Below are positions 39,338-46,904 of a stretch of 64,000 nucleotides of DNA, one piece after another. The notes under the pieces were generated by a model. It was given only the letters and a program-made list of their open reading frames with translations. It was not told the DNA's origin and searched no databases. The stretch is from Methyloversatilis thermotolerans (GTDB lineage Bacteria > Pseudomonadota > Gammaproteobacteria > Burkholderiales > Rhodocyclaceae). Every line of letters starts with the position of its first letter. Position 1 is the stretch's first letter. The DNA lies in contig NZ_KB889967.1 in the NCBI RefSeq assembly GCF_000372885.1, positions 3,843,960 to 3,907,959 of the forward strand, given 5' to 3'. Position numbers and translations under genes: made by a program.

Positions 39338-40210
39338 ATGGGGCAGGGTGGCGAAGATCCGTTCTCGGATGTACGGCATGAGTTCGGTGCACAGCACACC
39401 GCAGAGAAGCTGCGGGTGGTGGAGGAGTACTTGCCGCTCTACACCACCGCGCTGAAGAATCAGCCATTCCAACTGCACTACGTTGATGCGTTCGCGGGTG
39501 CAGGCATCTGCAACATCAGGGACGGCGAAACGAGGGTCGAGATCGAAGGCTCGGCTTCGATTGCTATGCGCTGCGAGCCGCCCTTCCACAAGATGGTGTT
39601 CATCGAAAAGGAGCGAAAGCACATCGACAGACTCCGGGCTATGCTCGATGCGGCGGGCCGCCGAAACTATGAGTTGAAGCAGGGCGATGCGAATGAGTAT
39701 TTGCCTGATGTGATGAGGCAGTTGGGGCGCGACCGGGCCATCGTGTTCATCGATCCTTATGGCATGCAGCTCGCGTGGTCCACGCTTGAGTCGGTGGCCC
39801 GCTCAAAGGTGGCTGATGTCTGGTACCTGTTCCCGCTCTCGGCGTTCTACAGACAGGCAGCACGCGACGCGTCTGGCATCGATGAAGACAAAAAGCGCGC
39901 GCTGACGCGCATGATGGGGACGGATGAGTGGGAACGAGATTTTTATGCACCCAAGCGGCAGGCCGGCTTGTTCGACGATGCGCCTGGCTATGAGCGGGAA
40001 GCCGGCCCCATGCAAATGCTTGAGTGGGTGACGCGTCGGCTGGAAAGGATTTTCCCGTACGTTGCCGAGCCGAAAGTGCTCTACGCGCATCGCAGCAGCG
40101 GAGCCCAAGGTGCACCACTGTTCGCGTTGTACTTTATGATCTCAAACGACAAGCCTAACGCGATCGCGCTGGCGAAGAAGTTCGCCCACCACTCGCTCAA
40201 GCGGGCGTAG
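39338..40210 (+). CDS. tcmP: Three-Cys-motif partner protein TcmP
   Basis: A 290-residue TcmP-family protein, found as the neighbour of three-Cys-motif (Gp37/Gp68) proteins. It has a class I methyltransferase-like core: motif I YVDAFAGAGICN (about 48-59), acidic FIEKE, GDANEYL and IVFIDPYGMQLAW (about 131-143), where DPYG stands in the place of the catalytic DPPY-type motif. An aromatic stretch DVWYLFPLSAFYRQ and a basic C-terminus follow. The biochemical activity of the family is not established; SAM-dependent modification is inferred from the motifs. It converges on the partner gene and overlaps its 3' end by 14 nt. Composition is lower in GC than flanking genes, suggesting acquisition. Confidence 0.88.
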   Translation: MGQGGEDPFSDVRHEFGAQHTAEKLRVVEEYLPLYTTALKNQPFQLHYVDAFAGAGICNIRDGETRVEIEGSASIAMRCEPPFHKMVFIEKERKHIDRLRAMLDAAGRRNYELKQGDANEYLPDVMRQLGRDRAIVFIDPYGMQLAWSTLESVARSKVADVWYLFPLSAFYRQAARDASGIDEDKKRALTRMMGTDEWERDFYAPKRQAGLFDDAPGYEREAGPMQMLEWVTRRLERIFPYVAEPKVLYAHRSSGAQGAPLFALYFMISNDKPNAIALAKKFAHHSLKRA

Positions 40211-40943
40211 CAGATCCTGGGTACGCGTCCCACGTCTGACCGTCCAAGAGCCGGCCGTTCGCGTGCTTACTGCGCTTTTTGCCATCAGCGCCCCAGCCTC
40301 CCCATTGTTTGAAGAAGAACGCGGCTCCGGAGTCTTCGCACTGGTGACGGATGTTGCGCACCCATTCGATGTCCATGGGACGTGCGTTCTTTCCGCTCTC
40401 ACCTCCCACGATTACCCAGTGGATGTCGGTTAGATCAAGCTCGCCGACATCTTCAAGCAGCGGCTCGACCGACAGAAAACGAATCGCAGCATCAACCTTT
40501 CGCAGGTGTGCGATGCGTGGCATACCGTACTTGCGGTCTTCGACGGACACGCCGAGCCAGACGTTGCCCGGCACCGAGCGCGTCTTGAAATAGCGAGGCA
40601 GGCGATCCGCTCGCTTGGTCAGGATCTGATAGGTGTGCTGCGGCGTGCGCCGGATCACGTCCATGACCTGGTCGATGTAGTCGTCCGGCACGTCTTCGTG
40701 AAAGAGGTCGCTCATCGAGTTCACGAACCACACGGTCGGTTTGCGTCGGCCAAGCGGCTGTTCCAGTCGAGCGTGCTGCAGGGTCAGTTCGAATGCGTTC
40801 TCATAGCCCGGCGCACGCATGGCTTGGAGCCGATGCGCCATCTTCTCGGCGTAGCAGTTCTTGCAGCCGGGACTGATCTTGGTGCAGCCGGAGACTGGGT
40901 TCCAAGTCAGCTCGGTCCACTCGATTTTCGAAGCTGAGCTCAT
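40197..40943 (-). CDS. Three-Cys-motif protein, phage Gp37/Gp68 (DUF5131) family
   Basis: A 248-residue protein of the Gp37/Gp68 (DUF5131) family. The N-terminus KIEWTELTWNPVSGC then TKISPGCKNCYAEKM gives Cys20, Cys27 and Cys30 (C-x6-C-x2-C), a cluster that resembles radical-SAM iron-sulfur sites. Further marks are WFVNSMSDLFHEDVPD, HTYQILTKRADRL, FLSVEPLLEDVG, WVIVGGESG and FFFKQWGGW. The function is unknown; motif likeness suggests an Fe-S enzyme. The ATG at 40943 has GAGG 5 nt upstream. A near-consensus LexA box lies 14 nt before the start, so expression is probably DNA-damage induced. It converges with tcmP, overlapping by 14 nt. Confidence 0.9.
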   Translation of the reverse strand: MSSASKIEWTELTWNPVSGCTKISPGCKNCYAEKMAHRLQAMRAPGYENAFELTLQHARLEQPLGRRKPTVWFVNSMSDLFHEDVPDDYIDQVMDVIRRTPQHTYQILTKRADRLPRYFKTRSVPGNVWLGVSVEDRKYGMPRIAHLRKVDAAIRFLSVEPLLEDVGELDLTDIHWVIVGGESGKNARPMDIEWVRNIRHQCEDSGAAFFFKQWGGWGADGKKRSKHANGRLLDGQTWDAYPGSATPA

Positions 40944-40956
40944 ACTTACCTCGTAG

Positions 40957-40972
40957 CTGTATAAATATACAG
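40957..40972 (-). promoter_or_regulatory. LexA (SOS) box of the three-Cys-motif gene
   Basis: CTGTATAAATATACAG is a perfect 7-2-7 palindrome of the form CTGT-N8-ACAG. It differs from the enterobacterial consensus core CTGTATATATATACAG at one base. On the minus strand it sits 14-29 nt before the ATG at 40943, overlapping where the promoter must be, as expected for repression. Site is seen; LexA binding is inferred from the match. Confidence 0.8.
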
Positions 40973-41555
40973 TAGTTGTGAATTTCGCTGGACGCAATCG
41001 GATTCCGCCTAGTGAAATTCAAATTGGTTGCGTGCGTATACGCGATGCCGTCCTTCTGAGCAAGACAAGTGCTTCCGATTGGATGCACTACGCTTCTCGA
41101 CTGAAGGTTTCCAGCGCGTTCACGAGGAACAATAGAGGACACACCGCGAACACCAAATGGACATTCGTGTGCGAGCGACATCGGCCCACCCTTCCCGGTC
41201 CGGCGTCAGTCCGACGGGTCAGTGCGTACTTGGGCTCATGGCTCGGCAATCCGCTCGTTTGCTTGTGCGGATCGCTCGTGTTGGCGCGTGCGGCTCCGCG
41301 ACTGGCACCGTCGTTGGCGCCGCGCGATGTGGCGACGCTCCGGGTCGGTCGCTGCCGACTCACCGCGTGACGCTTGCCGCGCCTGTCTGTGCAGCGATGT
41401 GTCCGTGGCCGGTTTCCGGTCCGCGAGTGCCGCTGCCCGTCATGTTCTGTTCATGCAAGCTGAATGCCGCACGCGGGGCGGATCGCATAAAGTAGCGTTC
41501 CGGGCCGCCCGCCAGGGGGGCGACGAAACGATCATGCATGACAGGAGACGATTTG
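40973..41555. other. Intergenic region without a supported gene
   Basis: About 580 nt between the LexA-controlled gene and the SPFH gene. The left part (40979-41035) is AT-richer and has interleaved inverted repeats: GAATTTC/GAAATTC and ACGCAA/TTGCGT. The right part returns to chromosome-like GC. Short frames on both strands have no plausible ribosome site or protein-like composition. It may be the right border of the tcmP island. Confidence 0.45.
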
Positions 41556-42395
41556 ATGGCTATGGGCAAGGTTCTGGTGCCGGTCGGCCTGGTGGCGGGC
41601 GCCATCGTGCTGATGTCGCTGGCGGGCACGATACAGACCGGCAATGTCGGCATACGGACCACGCTGGGCGTGATTTCCACCGATGAGATCGGCCCCGGCG
41701 TGTACCTCAAGTGGCCGCTCATTTCGTCGGTGCATGAGTTTTCCGCCAAGGACATCGCGATCGATCTGACCGACCTGACGCCCAAGGCCAAGGACAATCT
41801 GTCGCTGCGCGACATGGATGTGTCGATCTACTACCGGGCCAACCCGGGCAGCATTTCCGAGCTCACGGCGAAGTACGCGTCGCAGTCGGCGCGGCACGAC
41901 GACGGCTATTTCATGCCGGCCTACGAGCTGATACTGCGCATCGCCCGCAACGCCTGTTACGAGGAAATCGCCAAGCTGGATTCACTGGTGATCCATACGC
42001 AACGCGAACAATTGGGCCTGGCGATACAGAAGCAGTTGCAGGGCGAACTCGACAAGAACGATCCGGGGGTGTTCACGGTGTCGCGCGTGGTGGTGCGTTC
42101 GGTGCAGACCGATCCGTCCATCGAACAGTCGATACAGCAGGCGGTCGCCAACCAGAAGAAGCTGGAGGCCATGCAGGTACAGACCGAAATCGCCAAGAAG
42201 GAAGCCGAAATCAAGGTGACCGAGGCGCGCGGCATCGCCGAGTCGAACCAGATCATCGCCGGTTCGCTCACGCGCGAATATCTGCAGCATGAGGCGAACA
42301 TGGCGCTGCTCAAGTTTGCCGAGAAGGGCAACTCGAACACCATCGTCGTGCCCTCGGGCATGACGGTGACGCCCTTGATCAACACCGGGAAGTAG
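41556..42395 (+). CDS. SPFH/Band 7 (prohibitin-like) membrane protein
   Basis: A 279-residue prohibitin-type SPFH protein: an N-terminal membrane helix (VLVPVGLVAGAIVLMSLAG), then the Band 7 domain (about 28-210: GNVGIRTTLGVISTDEIGPGVYLKWP, then NLSLRDMDVSIYYR). A charged coiled-coil follows (KKLEAMQVQTEIAKKEAEIKVTEARGIAE, in parts). Such proteins form ring scaffolds in the inner membrane that organise lipids and proteases. Start choice: AGGAG is 8 nt before the ATG at 41556; an earlier ATG at 41538 has no ribosome site. No NfeD or FtsH gene is adjacent. Confidence 0.92.
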   Translation: MAMGKVLVPVGLVAGAIVLMSLAGTIQTGNVGIRTTLGVISTDEIGPGVYLKWPLISSVHEFSAKDIAIDLTDLTPKAKDNLSLRDMDVSIYYRANPGSISELTAKYASQSARHDDGYFMPAYELILRIARNACYEEIAKLDSLVIHTQREQLGLAIQKQLQGELDKNDPGVFTVSRVVVRSVQTDPSIEQSIQQAVANQKKLEAMQVQTEIAKKEAEIKVTEARGIAESNQIIAGSLTREYLQHEANMALLKFAEKGNSNTIVVPSGMTVTPLINTGK

Positions 42396-42480
42396 TTCGC
42401 GGCAACCGGGCCTGCCTGCGTGTACGGTGGCCGGCATTGCCGATGCGCAATCCCTTCCGGCCTTCGCATGGAGACACAGC

Positions 42481-42963
42481 GTGATCACGCCTGAACAACG
42501 CGCGGCGAACGACGAGCGGGTGGCGGACGACATCCGCACCCATGGCTGTCATGTCGTGACCGTGTTCGATCCGGAGGGCCAGGCGCCCAATTTCTCGTAT
42601 TCGATAGGCATCGAGCAGTCGACCGGGGCGCCCGAGGCCATCGTGATCGGCCTGGATGTGAAGCTGGGGCACAGGGTGATCAACGAGTACCTGCGCCAGA
42701 TCCAGGCTGGCACGCGCTTCGTGCGGGGCGAGCCCTGCGACGGTTTTCTCGAGGGTTTTCCGGTGCTGATCGAGCCGGCGAAGAAAGCGCGCGTGGCCCC
42801 CTACATGCTGGGCTGCGCGCGCTATTACGGTCGCCGCGCTTTCACGGCGGTGCAGATCGTCTATCCCACAACGCGTGGCGTCTGGCCCTGGGAGCCGGGG
42901 GCGTCGCAGGCCTTCCGGGCCTTGCAACCCATGCTCGGACGCGCGCGCCCGGACCGGCCATGA
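42481..42963 (+). CDS. DUF4262 domain protein
   Basis: A 160-residue cytoplasmic DUF4262 protein. Diagnostic stretches are VTVFDPEGQAPNFSYSIGIEQSTGAPEAIVIGL, GHRVINEYLRQIQAG and YYGRRAFTAVQIVYP, quoted in parts. The fold and function are unknown. The GTG at 42481 has GGAG 7 nt upstream and starts at ITPEQRAANDE; the in-frame ATG at 42427 has none. Its stop overlaps the start of the next gene (ATGA), so the two are coupled. Confidence 0.8.
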   Translation: MITPEQRAANDERVADDIRTHGCHVVTVFDPEGQAPNFSYSIGIEQSTGAPEAIVIGLDVKLGHRVINEYLRQIQAGTRFVRGEPCDGFLEGFPVLIEPAKKARVAPYMLGCARYYGRRAFTAVQIVYPTTRGVWPWEPGASQAFRALQPMLGRARPDRP

Positions 42964-43631
42964 GTCCGCTGCTGATCGTTTTCGCGATGGCCGGCCTGGT
43001 GCTGGTGATTGCGCTGTGGGTCCGTCTGACCGCGCTGCGCCGCGAGGCGTGGATACGGCAGGCCGAATTGCCCAAGGGACTGTTCGAGCGCCTGCGCAAG
43101 CGTCATCCGCACCTGACGCTGAAGGATTGCCAGCTCGTCGCACAGGGACTGCGCCAGTTCTTCCTCGCCTGTCTGAAGAGCGGGCGCCGCTTTGTCGCCA
43201 TGCCCAGCCAGGTGGCCGATGATCTGTGGCACGAGTTCATTCTGTGCACGCGCAGCTACGACGCCTTCTGCCGCAAGGCCTTCGGCCGTTTCCTGCACCA
43301 CACGCCGGCGGTGGTGCTGGGCGATGACAAGGTGAAGAACGCCGGGCTGAGGCGCTGCTGGCTGCATGCCTGCCGCGAGGAAAACATCGATCCGCGCGCG
43401 CCCACGCGCCTGCCGCTGCTGTTCGCACTGGACGCCAAGCTGCAGGTGGACGGCGGCTTCCGCTACCTGCCGGACTGCGACGGCGTGCGGCGCGACACGC
43501 GCGGAGATGGCGGCTCGACCGCCTATTGCGGCAGCGATTTCAGCCGCGGCGACGGCGATGGCGCAACCGATGGCTTCGATGACGGCGCGTCCGACGGCGG
43601 GTCGGATGGCGGCGGTTGCGGCGGCGACTGA
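42960..43631 (+). CDS. Glycine-rich-domain (GRDP-like) membrane protein
   Basis: A 223-residue protein: one N-terminal membrane helix (PLLIVFAMAGLVLVIALWV), a GRDP-like helical domain (about 60-145, with VADDLWHEFILCTRSYDAFCRKAFGRFLHHTP, the family's WHxF-type core). A flexible Gly/Asp/Ser tail follows, ending DGGGCGGD. The family is known from plants and bacteria but its bacterial role is not. Coupled by a 4-nt overlap to the upstream DUF4262 gene. The cysteine-bearing Gly-rich tail is of the kind seen in surface or envelope proteins. Confidence 0.72.
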   Translation: MSPLLIVFAMAGLVLVIALWVRLTALRREAWIRQAELPKGLFERLRKRHPHLTLKDCQLVAQGLRQFFLACLKSGRRFVAMPSQVADDLWHEFILCTRSYDAFCRKAFGRFLHHTPAVVLGDDKVKNAGLRRCWLHACREENIDPRAPTRLPLLFALDAKLQVDGGFRYLPDCDGVRRDTRGDGGSTAYCGSDFSRGDGDGATDGFDDGASDGGSDGGGCGGD

Positions 43632-43637
43632 GACGGT

Positions 43638-43676
43638 CCCGCGATACGCGGGCGGCCATGTCACGGCGCTGACATG
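43638..43676 (+). promoter_or_regulatory. Two palindromes upstream of the lamin-tail PEP-CTERM gene
   Basis: CCCGCG-ATA-CGCGGG (43638-43652) lies just after the GRDP stop and could end that transcript, though no T tract follows. Next is a perfect 7-6-7 dyad CATGTCA-N6-TGACATG (43657-43676), about 45 nt before the ATG at 43722, in a good place for an operator. Roles are inferred. Confidence 0.35.
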
Positions 43677-43721
43677 CGGCCGCGCCACACTGCCCGGTTT
43701 CCCGCAAACCGGATACCCGTC

Positions 43722-44489
43722 ATGAAATTTACCGCTGTCGCGAGCGCGCTGGCTGCCGCGCTGTTCTTCTCCGCACCGCTGGCCCAGGCCCAGGTGCGCA
43801 TCACCGAGCTGATGTTCGAGGGTGTCGGCGTCGATACCGTCGAATACAAGTCCAATGGCACGCTGAACTACAAGGTGTCGGACGACAAGCGCGAGTTCTT
43901 CGAAATCACCAATCTGGGCAGCGAGGCGGTGGACCTCACCGGCTGGGTCTACAACGACGACAACGTGAATGACCCGATCGCCTTCGGTTCGGCCTTCGGC
44001 AGTCTGGCGGCCGGCGAATCTGCGGTGCTGACCGAAATGTCGGTGGACGCCTTCCGCACGCTGTGGGGCCTGTCCGACGCGGTCAAGGTGTTCTCGATCG
44101 GCACGCTGTCCAATCTCGGCAAGAACGACACCATCAATATCTATGACGCCAGCGGCGCCATTGTCGATTCGGTCACCTATCCCAAGGGGCTGGATGCGTC
44201 CGGCGTGTCCTACAACCGTCCGTATGGCGACAGCGGCAGTTCGACCGGAAGCTGGCTGCGCTCGGTCGCGGGCGATGTCTTCGGCAGCGTGCTGTCGGGC
44301 GATGTGCCGCTGGAAACCTACAACGTGGTCGGCGCCGATGGCGTCACGCTGGTGAGCATGATGGAAACGGTGGCGCGCCACGATCTGGCCAACCCGGGCG
44401 TCTATGCGCCGGTGCCCGAGCCTTCCGTGCTGGCACTGATGCTCGCCGGTCTGGGCGGCATCGCGCTGGCGGCCCGCCGGCGCCGTTGA
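43722..44489 (+). CDS. PEP-CTERM sorted protein with lamin-tail domain
   Basis: A 255-residue secreted protein: signal peptide (1-23, FTAVASALAAALFFSAPLAQAQ), a lamin-tail-like beta-sandwich (about 24-150, RITELMFEGVG, REFFEITNLGSEAVDLTGWVYNDD, KNDTINIYDASGAIVDSVTYP, in parts). It ends in the PEP-CTERM sorting signal VPEPSVLALMLAGLGG and ARRRR. PEP-CTERM tails are processed by exosortase after export and tie proteins to the exopolysaccharide/cell surface. Exosortase itself is not in the window. A strong hairpin follows the stop. Confidence 0.9.
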   Translation: MKFTAVASALAAALFFSAPLAQAQVRITELMFEGVGVDTVEYKSNGTLNYKVSDDKREFFEITNLGSEAVDLTGWVYNDDNVNDPIAFGSAFGSLAAGESAVLTEMSVDAFRTLWGLSDAVKVFSIGTLSNLGKNDTINIYDASGAIVDSVTYPKGLDASGVSYNRPYGDSGSSTGSWLRSVAGDVFGSVLSGDVPLETYNVVGADGVTLVSMMETVARHDLANPGVYAPVPEPSVLALMLAGLGGIALAARRRR

Positions 44490-44498
44490 GCCGCGCCG

Positions 44499-44522
44499 CG
44501 CGGGGGCCACGCAGCCCCCGCG
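44499..44522. terminator. GC-rich hairpin between convergent genes
   Basis: CGCGGGGGC (44499-44507), loop CACGCA, GCCCCCGCG (44514-44522): a perfect 9-bp stem 9 nt after the lamin-tail gene stop and 12 nt before the convergent gene's stop. There is no T tract, so it would be a weak intrinsic or a protective hairpin for both strands. Confidence 0.5.
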
Positions 44523-44533
44523 TGCCGGACCGC

Positions 44534-45154
44534 TCACGCCATGCGTTGCGGCGGCAGCACATCCTGCATCGGGTCGAGCCGTTCGCCGCGCAGCAGCGCC
44601 AGCGGCGATTTCCAGTAGATGTCGATGTTGTGCACCGGGTCGGTCAGCACCTTGACCGCCCAGGCCAGCCCCCAGGACGGTCCGCGCAGCAGCGACAGGT
44701 GCGCCGTGCGCAGCAGCAGTCCGGCGGCGCCCAGGGCCAGCCAGAACAGACCGACCTGATGCACATAGCCGGCGAAGTCGGGCGCCGCGTCCACCAGCCC
44801 GAACAGATCGGGCCGCACCCTGAGCAGCAGCGGGATGGACAGCCACACCATGATCAGGATGCCCTTGCGCCGCATGTTGTAGCCGGCCTTGATCGATTCC
44901 TTGTATTCGTAGCTCACGCCGTGCACCGTGTCGAAGCCGCGCGGCTCCCAGAAGATGTGCCCGGACTGCCGTGTCACCATGCCGACCAGCCATCCGGTCA
45001 GACCGGCCGCCGCCGGGTCGATGAACAGCAGGGCATAGGCGACCAGAAAGCTGATCGCGCTCACCAGATGCAGGGTCTGGTTGATGCGGCTCTGGTGGTA
45101 GTAGCGGTGGTCGTCCACACGCAGCGTGCGGACCTTGTCCAGGAAGCGGGTCAT
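44534..45154 (-). CDS. Multi-pass membrane protein with histidine motifs
   Basis: A 206-residue inner-membrane protein with four or five hydrophobic segments (TLHLVSAISFLVAYALLFIDP, GILIMVWLSIPLLL, VGLFWLALGAAGLLLRTA). Conserved-looking polar motifs are DDHRYYHQSRIN, QTLHLVS, SGHIFWEPRG and VHNIDIYWKSP. The H-N-H spacing and GHIFWEP recall DUF962/Mpo1-like enzymes, Fe-dependent fatty-acid dioxygenases, but the match is loose. No partner is evident. The start at 45154 follows a GGAGTACCTTCAGCG-like leader with weak ribosome pairing. Confidence 0.6.
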   Translation of the reverse strand: MTRFLDKVRTLRVDDHRYYHQSRINQTLHLVSAISFLVAYALLFIDPAAAGLTGWLVGMVTRQSGHIFWEPRGFDTVHGVSYEYKESIKAGYNMRRKGILIMVWLSIPLLLRVRPDLFGLVDAAPDFAGYVHQVGLFWLALGAAGLLLRTAHLSLLRGPSWGLAWAVKVLTDPVHNIDIYWKSPLALLRGERLDPMQDVLPPQRMA

Positions 45155-45386
45155 CGCTGAAGGTACTCCGTTGATGGATGATGGCCGCCACGATTGCCCG
45201 TGCGGATGACGGCCGGGCTACGGATCGATTGCGCGGCGGTTGCAAGCGGCGGCCGTTTGCGCCAGATCAAATCCGGTGCATCGCGGCGAAGCCGCAGCGG
45301 CGCGTGCATTGCCCGGAATCGCCGGGACATCGCCGGTACGGCTACGGACGAGGCATACTTTGCGGACAGATGACCGGAGCCATCCG

Positions 45387-46007
45387 ATGGAATCGAAAGA
45401 ACACTGGGAGCGTGTCTACAGCACGCGCGACTCGACCGAGGTGAGCTGGTTCCAGCCGCATGCGGCGCTGTCGCTCAAGCTGATACTTGACTCAGGCATC
45501 GCGCCCGCGGCATCCATCATCGACGTCGGCGGCGGCGCCTCGGCGCTGGTCGATGACCTGCTCGATGCGCGTTTCACCGACGTTTCCGTGCTTGACCTGT
45601 CGGGCGCCGCGCTCGCCACCGCGCGCGACCGGCTGGGCGAACGGGCGCAACAGGTGTGCTGGCTGGAAGCGGACATCCTGCAGGCCCGTTTCGAACGTCA
45701 CGCCTACGATGTGTGGCACGACCGCGCGGTGTTCCATTTCCTGACCGACGCCGGTCAGCGCGCGGCCTATATCCGCCAGGTGCTGCACGCGGTGAAGCCG
45801 GGCGGGCGCGTCATTGTCGCCACCTTCGCCGAGGATGGTCCCGAGCGCTGCAGCGGTCTGCCGGTCATGCGCTACAGCGCCGACGGCCTGCACGCCGAGT
45901 TCGGCGCCCCGTTCGAACTGCTGGGTCACGAGCGCGAAGCGCACCGTACTCCGGGCGGCAGCGAACAGAAGTTCGTCTATTGCTTCTGCCGCAAGCTGGG
46001 ACACTGA
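45387..46007 (+). CDS. Class I SAM-dependent methyltransferase
   Basis: A 206-residue small-molecule methyltransferase: an N-terminal HWERVYSTRDSTEVSWFQPH, motif I IIDVGGGASALVDDLL (about 44-59), motif II VSVLDLSGAAL, and the post-I acidic pair in LEADILQARF. YDVWHDRAVFHFLT and KPGGRVIVATFAEDGPE are also seen. This is the pattern of thiol/tellurite-type (TehB-like or thiopurine-like) methyltransferases. Substrate is unknown. The ATG at 45387 has GGAG 7 nt upstream; in-frame sequence before it is non-coding in character. Confidence 0.9.
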   Translation: MESKEHWERVYSTRDSTEVSWFQPHAALSLKLILDSGIAPAASIIDVGGGASALVDDLLDARFTDVSVLDLSGAALATARDRLGERAQQVCWLEADILQARFERHAYDVWHDRAVFHFLTDAGQRAAYIRQVLHAVKPGGRVIVATFAEDGPERCSGLPVMRYSADGLHAEFGAPFELLGHEREAHRTPGGSEQKFVYCFCRKLGH

Positions 46008-46020
46008 CCGAACCCGGCGC

Positions 46021-46419
46021 ATGAAGCGGGCAATCGGGCCGATATCGGTGTCGCGCGCCATCTGGCTCGGCACGCTGTGGGTGAACCTGCCGGTGCTGGC
46101 ACTGCTGTGCGCGCCGCTCTGGCTGTTCGGCCAGCTTTTTGATCGCGGTCTGTTGCCGGACCACAGCAAGTGGATGGTGCTGCCGGTGTTTGCCGCGAGC
46201 TTCGTGCTCGCCTGGCTGTGGTGGGCCGTCATGGTGCCGCGCTGGCGCCTTTGGGCATACCGGCGCGTGCGCGATATCGCTGCGCTGAAGGCGAGGGCGG
46301 TCAGCGCCGGCCTGACCTGGCCGGACGGTCACTTCTTCAGCCGCAGCGAAATCAAGTCGCGCCGGCACGCAGAGCTGGAACGCGAACTGGAGATCGACGC
46401 GACCGGTCCGTCGCCATGA
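46021..46419 (+). CDS. Two-helix membrane protein of unknown function
   Basis: A 132-residue protein with two strong membrane helices (LWVNLPVLALLCAPLWLFG and WMVLPVFAASFVLAWLWWAVMVP) and a basic cytoplasmic tail (SRSEIKSRRHAELERELEID). No domain is recognised. The start is 13 nt after the methyltransferase stop and the gene ends 43 nt before an iron-permease-family gene, so these may share a transcript. Confidence 0.6.
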   Translation: MKRAIGPISVSRAIWLGTLWVNLPVLALLCAPLWLFGQLFDRGLLPDHSKWMVLPVFAASFVLAWLWWAVMVPRWRLWAYRRVRDIAALKARAVSAGLTWPDGHFFSRSEIKSRRHAELERELEIDATGPSP

Positions 46420-46462
46420 CCATCGCCTGCACACTTCGCCCCACCCGACCGGACATCAAGGC

Positions 46463-46873
46463 ATGACCGACATCACCTGGTATGCGCGCTTCGCCAAATC
46501 CGCTTCCCGCTTCTGTGGCCGCCCGCGCGTGTTCGTGCTCGCCGTGGGCGTGATCGCCGTGTGGGTCATCACCGGCCCTCTGTTCGACTTCAGCGATACC
46601 TGGCAACTGGTGATCAATACCGGCACGACCATCGTCACCTTCCTGATGGTGTTCCTGATCCAGAACACGCAGAACCGCGATACCGAAGCGATACAGATCA
46701 AGCTCGACGAGCTCATACGCGCCACGCGCGGTGCGCACAACGCCCTGCTCGACCTCGAGGAACTGGAAGAGGACACGCTGGAAACCTTCCGGCAGCGCTA
46801 CGAAAGCCTGGCCGCGCAGGCCCGCGTGGAACTGAGCCGGGGCGGCCAGGACACCGATACGCCGGAGCCGTGA
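46463..46873 (+). CDS. Low-affinity iron permease family protein
   Basis: A 136-residue member of the low-affinity iron permease (Fet4-like, PF04120-type) family. Two membrane helices (VFVLAVGVIAVWVITGPLF and TIVTFLMVFLIQNTQNRD) carry the signature DTWQLVINTGTTIVTF. The sequence IQNTQNRDTEAIQIKLDELI is typical. Bacterial members are half-size relative to the yeast transporter, and iron transport has not been proven for them. A coiled, acidic C-terminus follows. It borders a repeat array downstream. Confidence 0.85.
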   Translation: MTDITWYARFAKSASRFCGRPRVFVLAVGVIAVWVITGPLFDFSDTWQLVINTGTTIVTFLMVFLIQNTQNRDTEAIQIKLDELIRATRGAHNALLDLEELEEDTLETFRQRYESLAAQARVELSRGGQDTDTPEP

Positions 46874-46904
46874 CGACGCACCCCGCGATCGCGGCGTGTG
46901 CAGG

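Noticed and set aside
40978..41370. 130-codon frame right of the LexA box
   Set aside because: Composition changes midway, there is no ribosome site, and it begins inside the inverted-repeat region; no recognisable domain.
42413..42450. TGGCC...TTGCC before the DUF4262 gene as a sigma-54 promoter
   Set aside because: The GG-to-GC spacing is 8, not 10.
43224..43240. TGGCACG as a sigma-54 -24 element
   Set aside because: It lies inside the GRDP coding sequence and has no GC at the -12 spacing.
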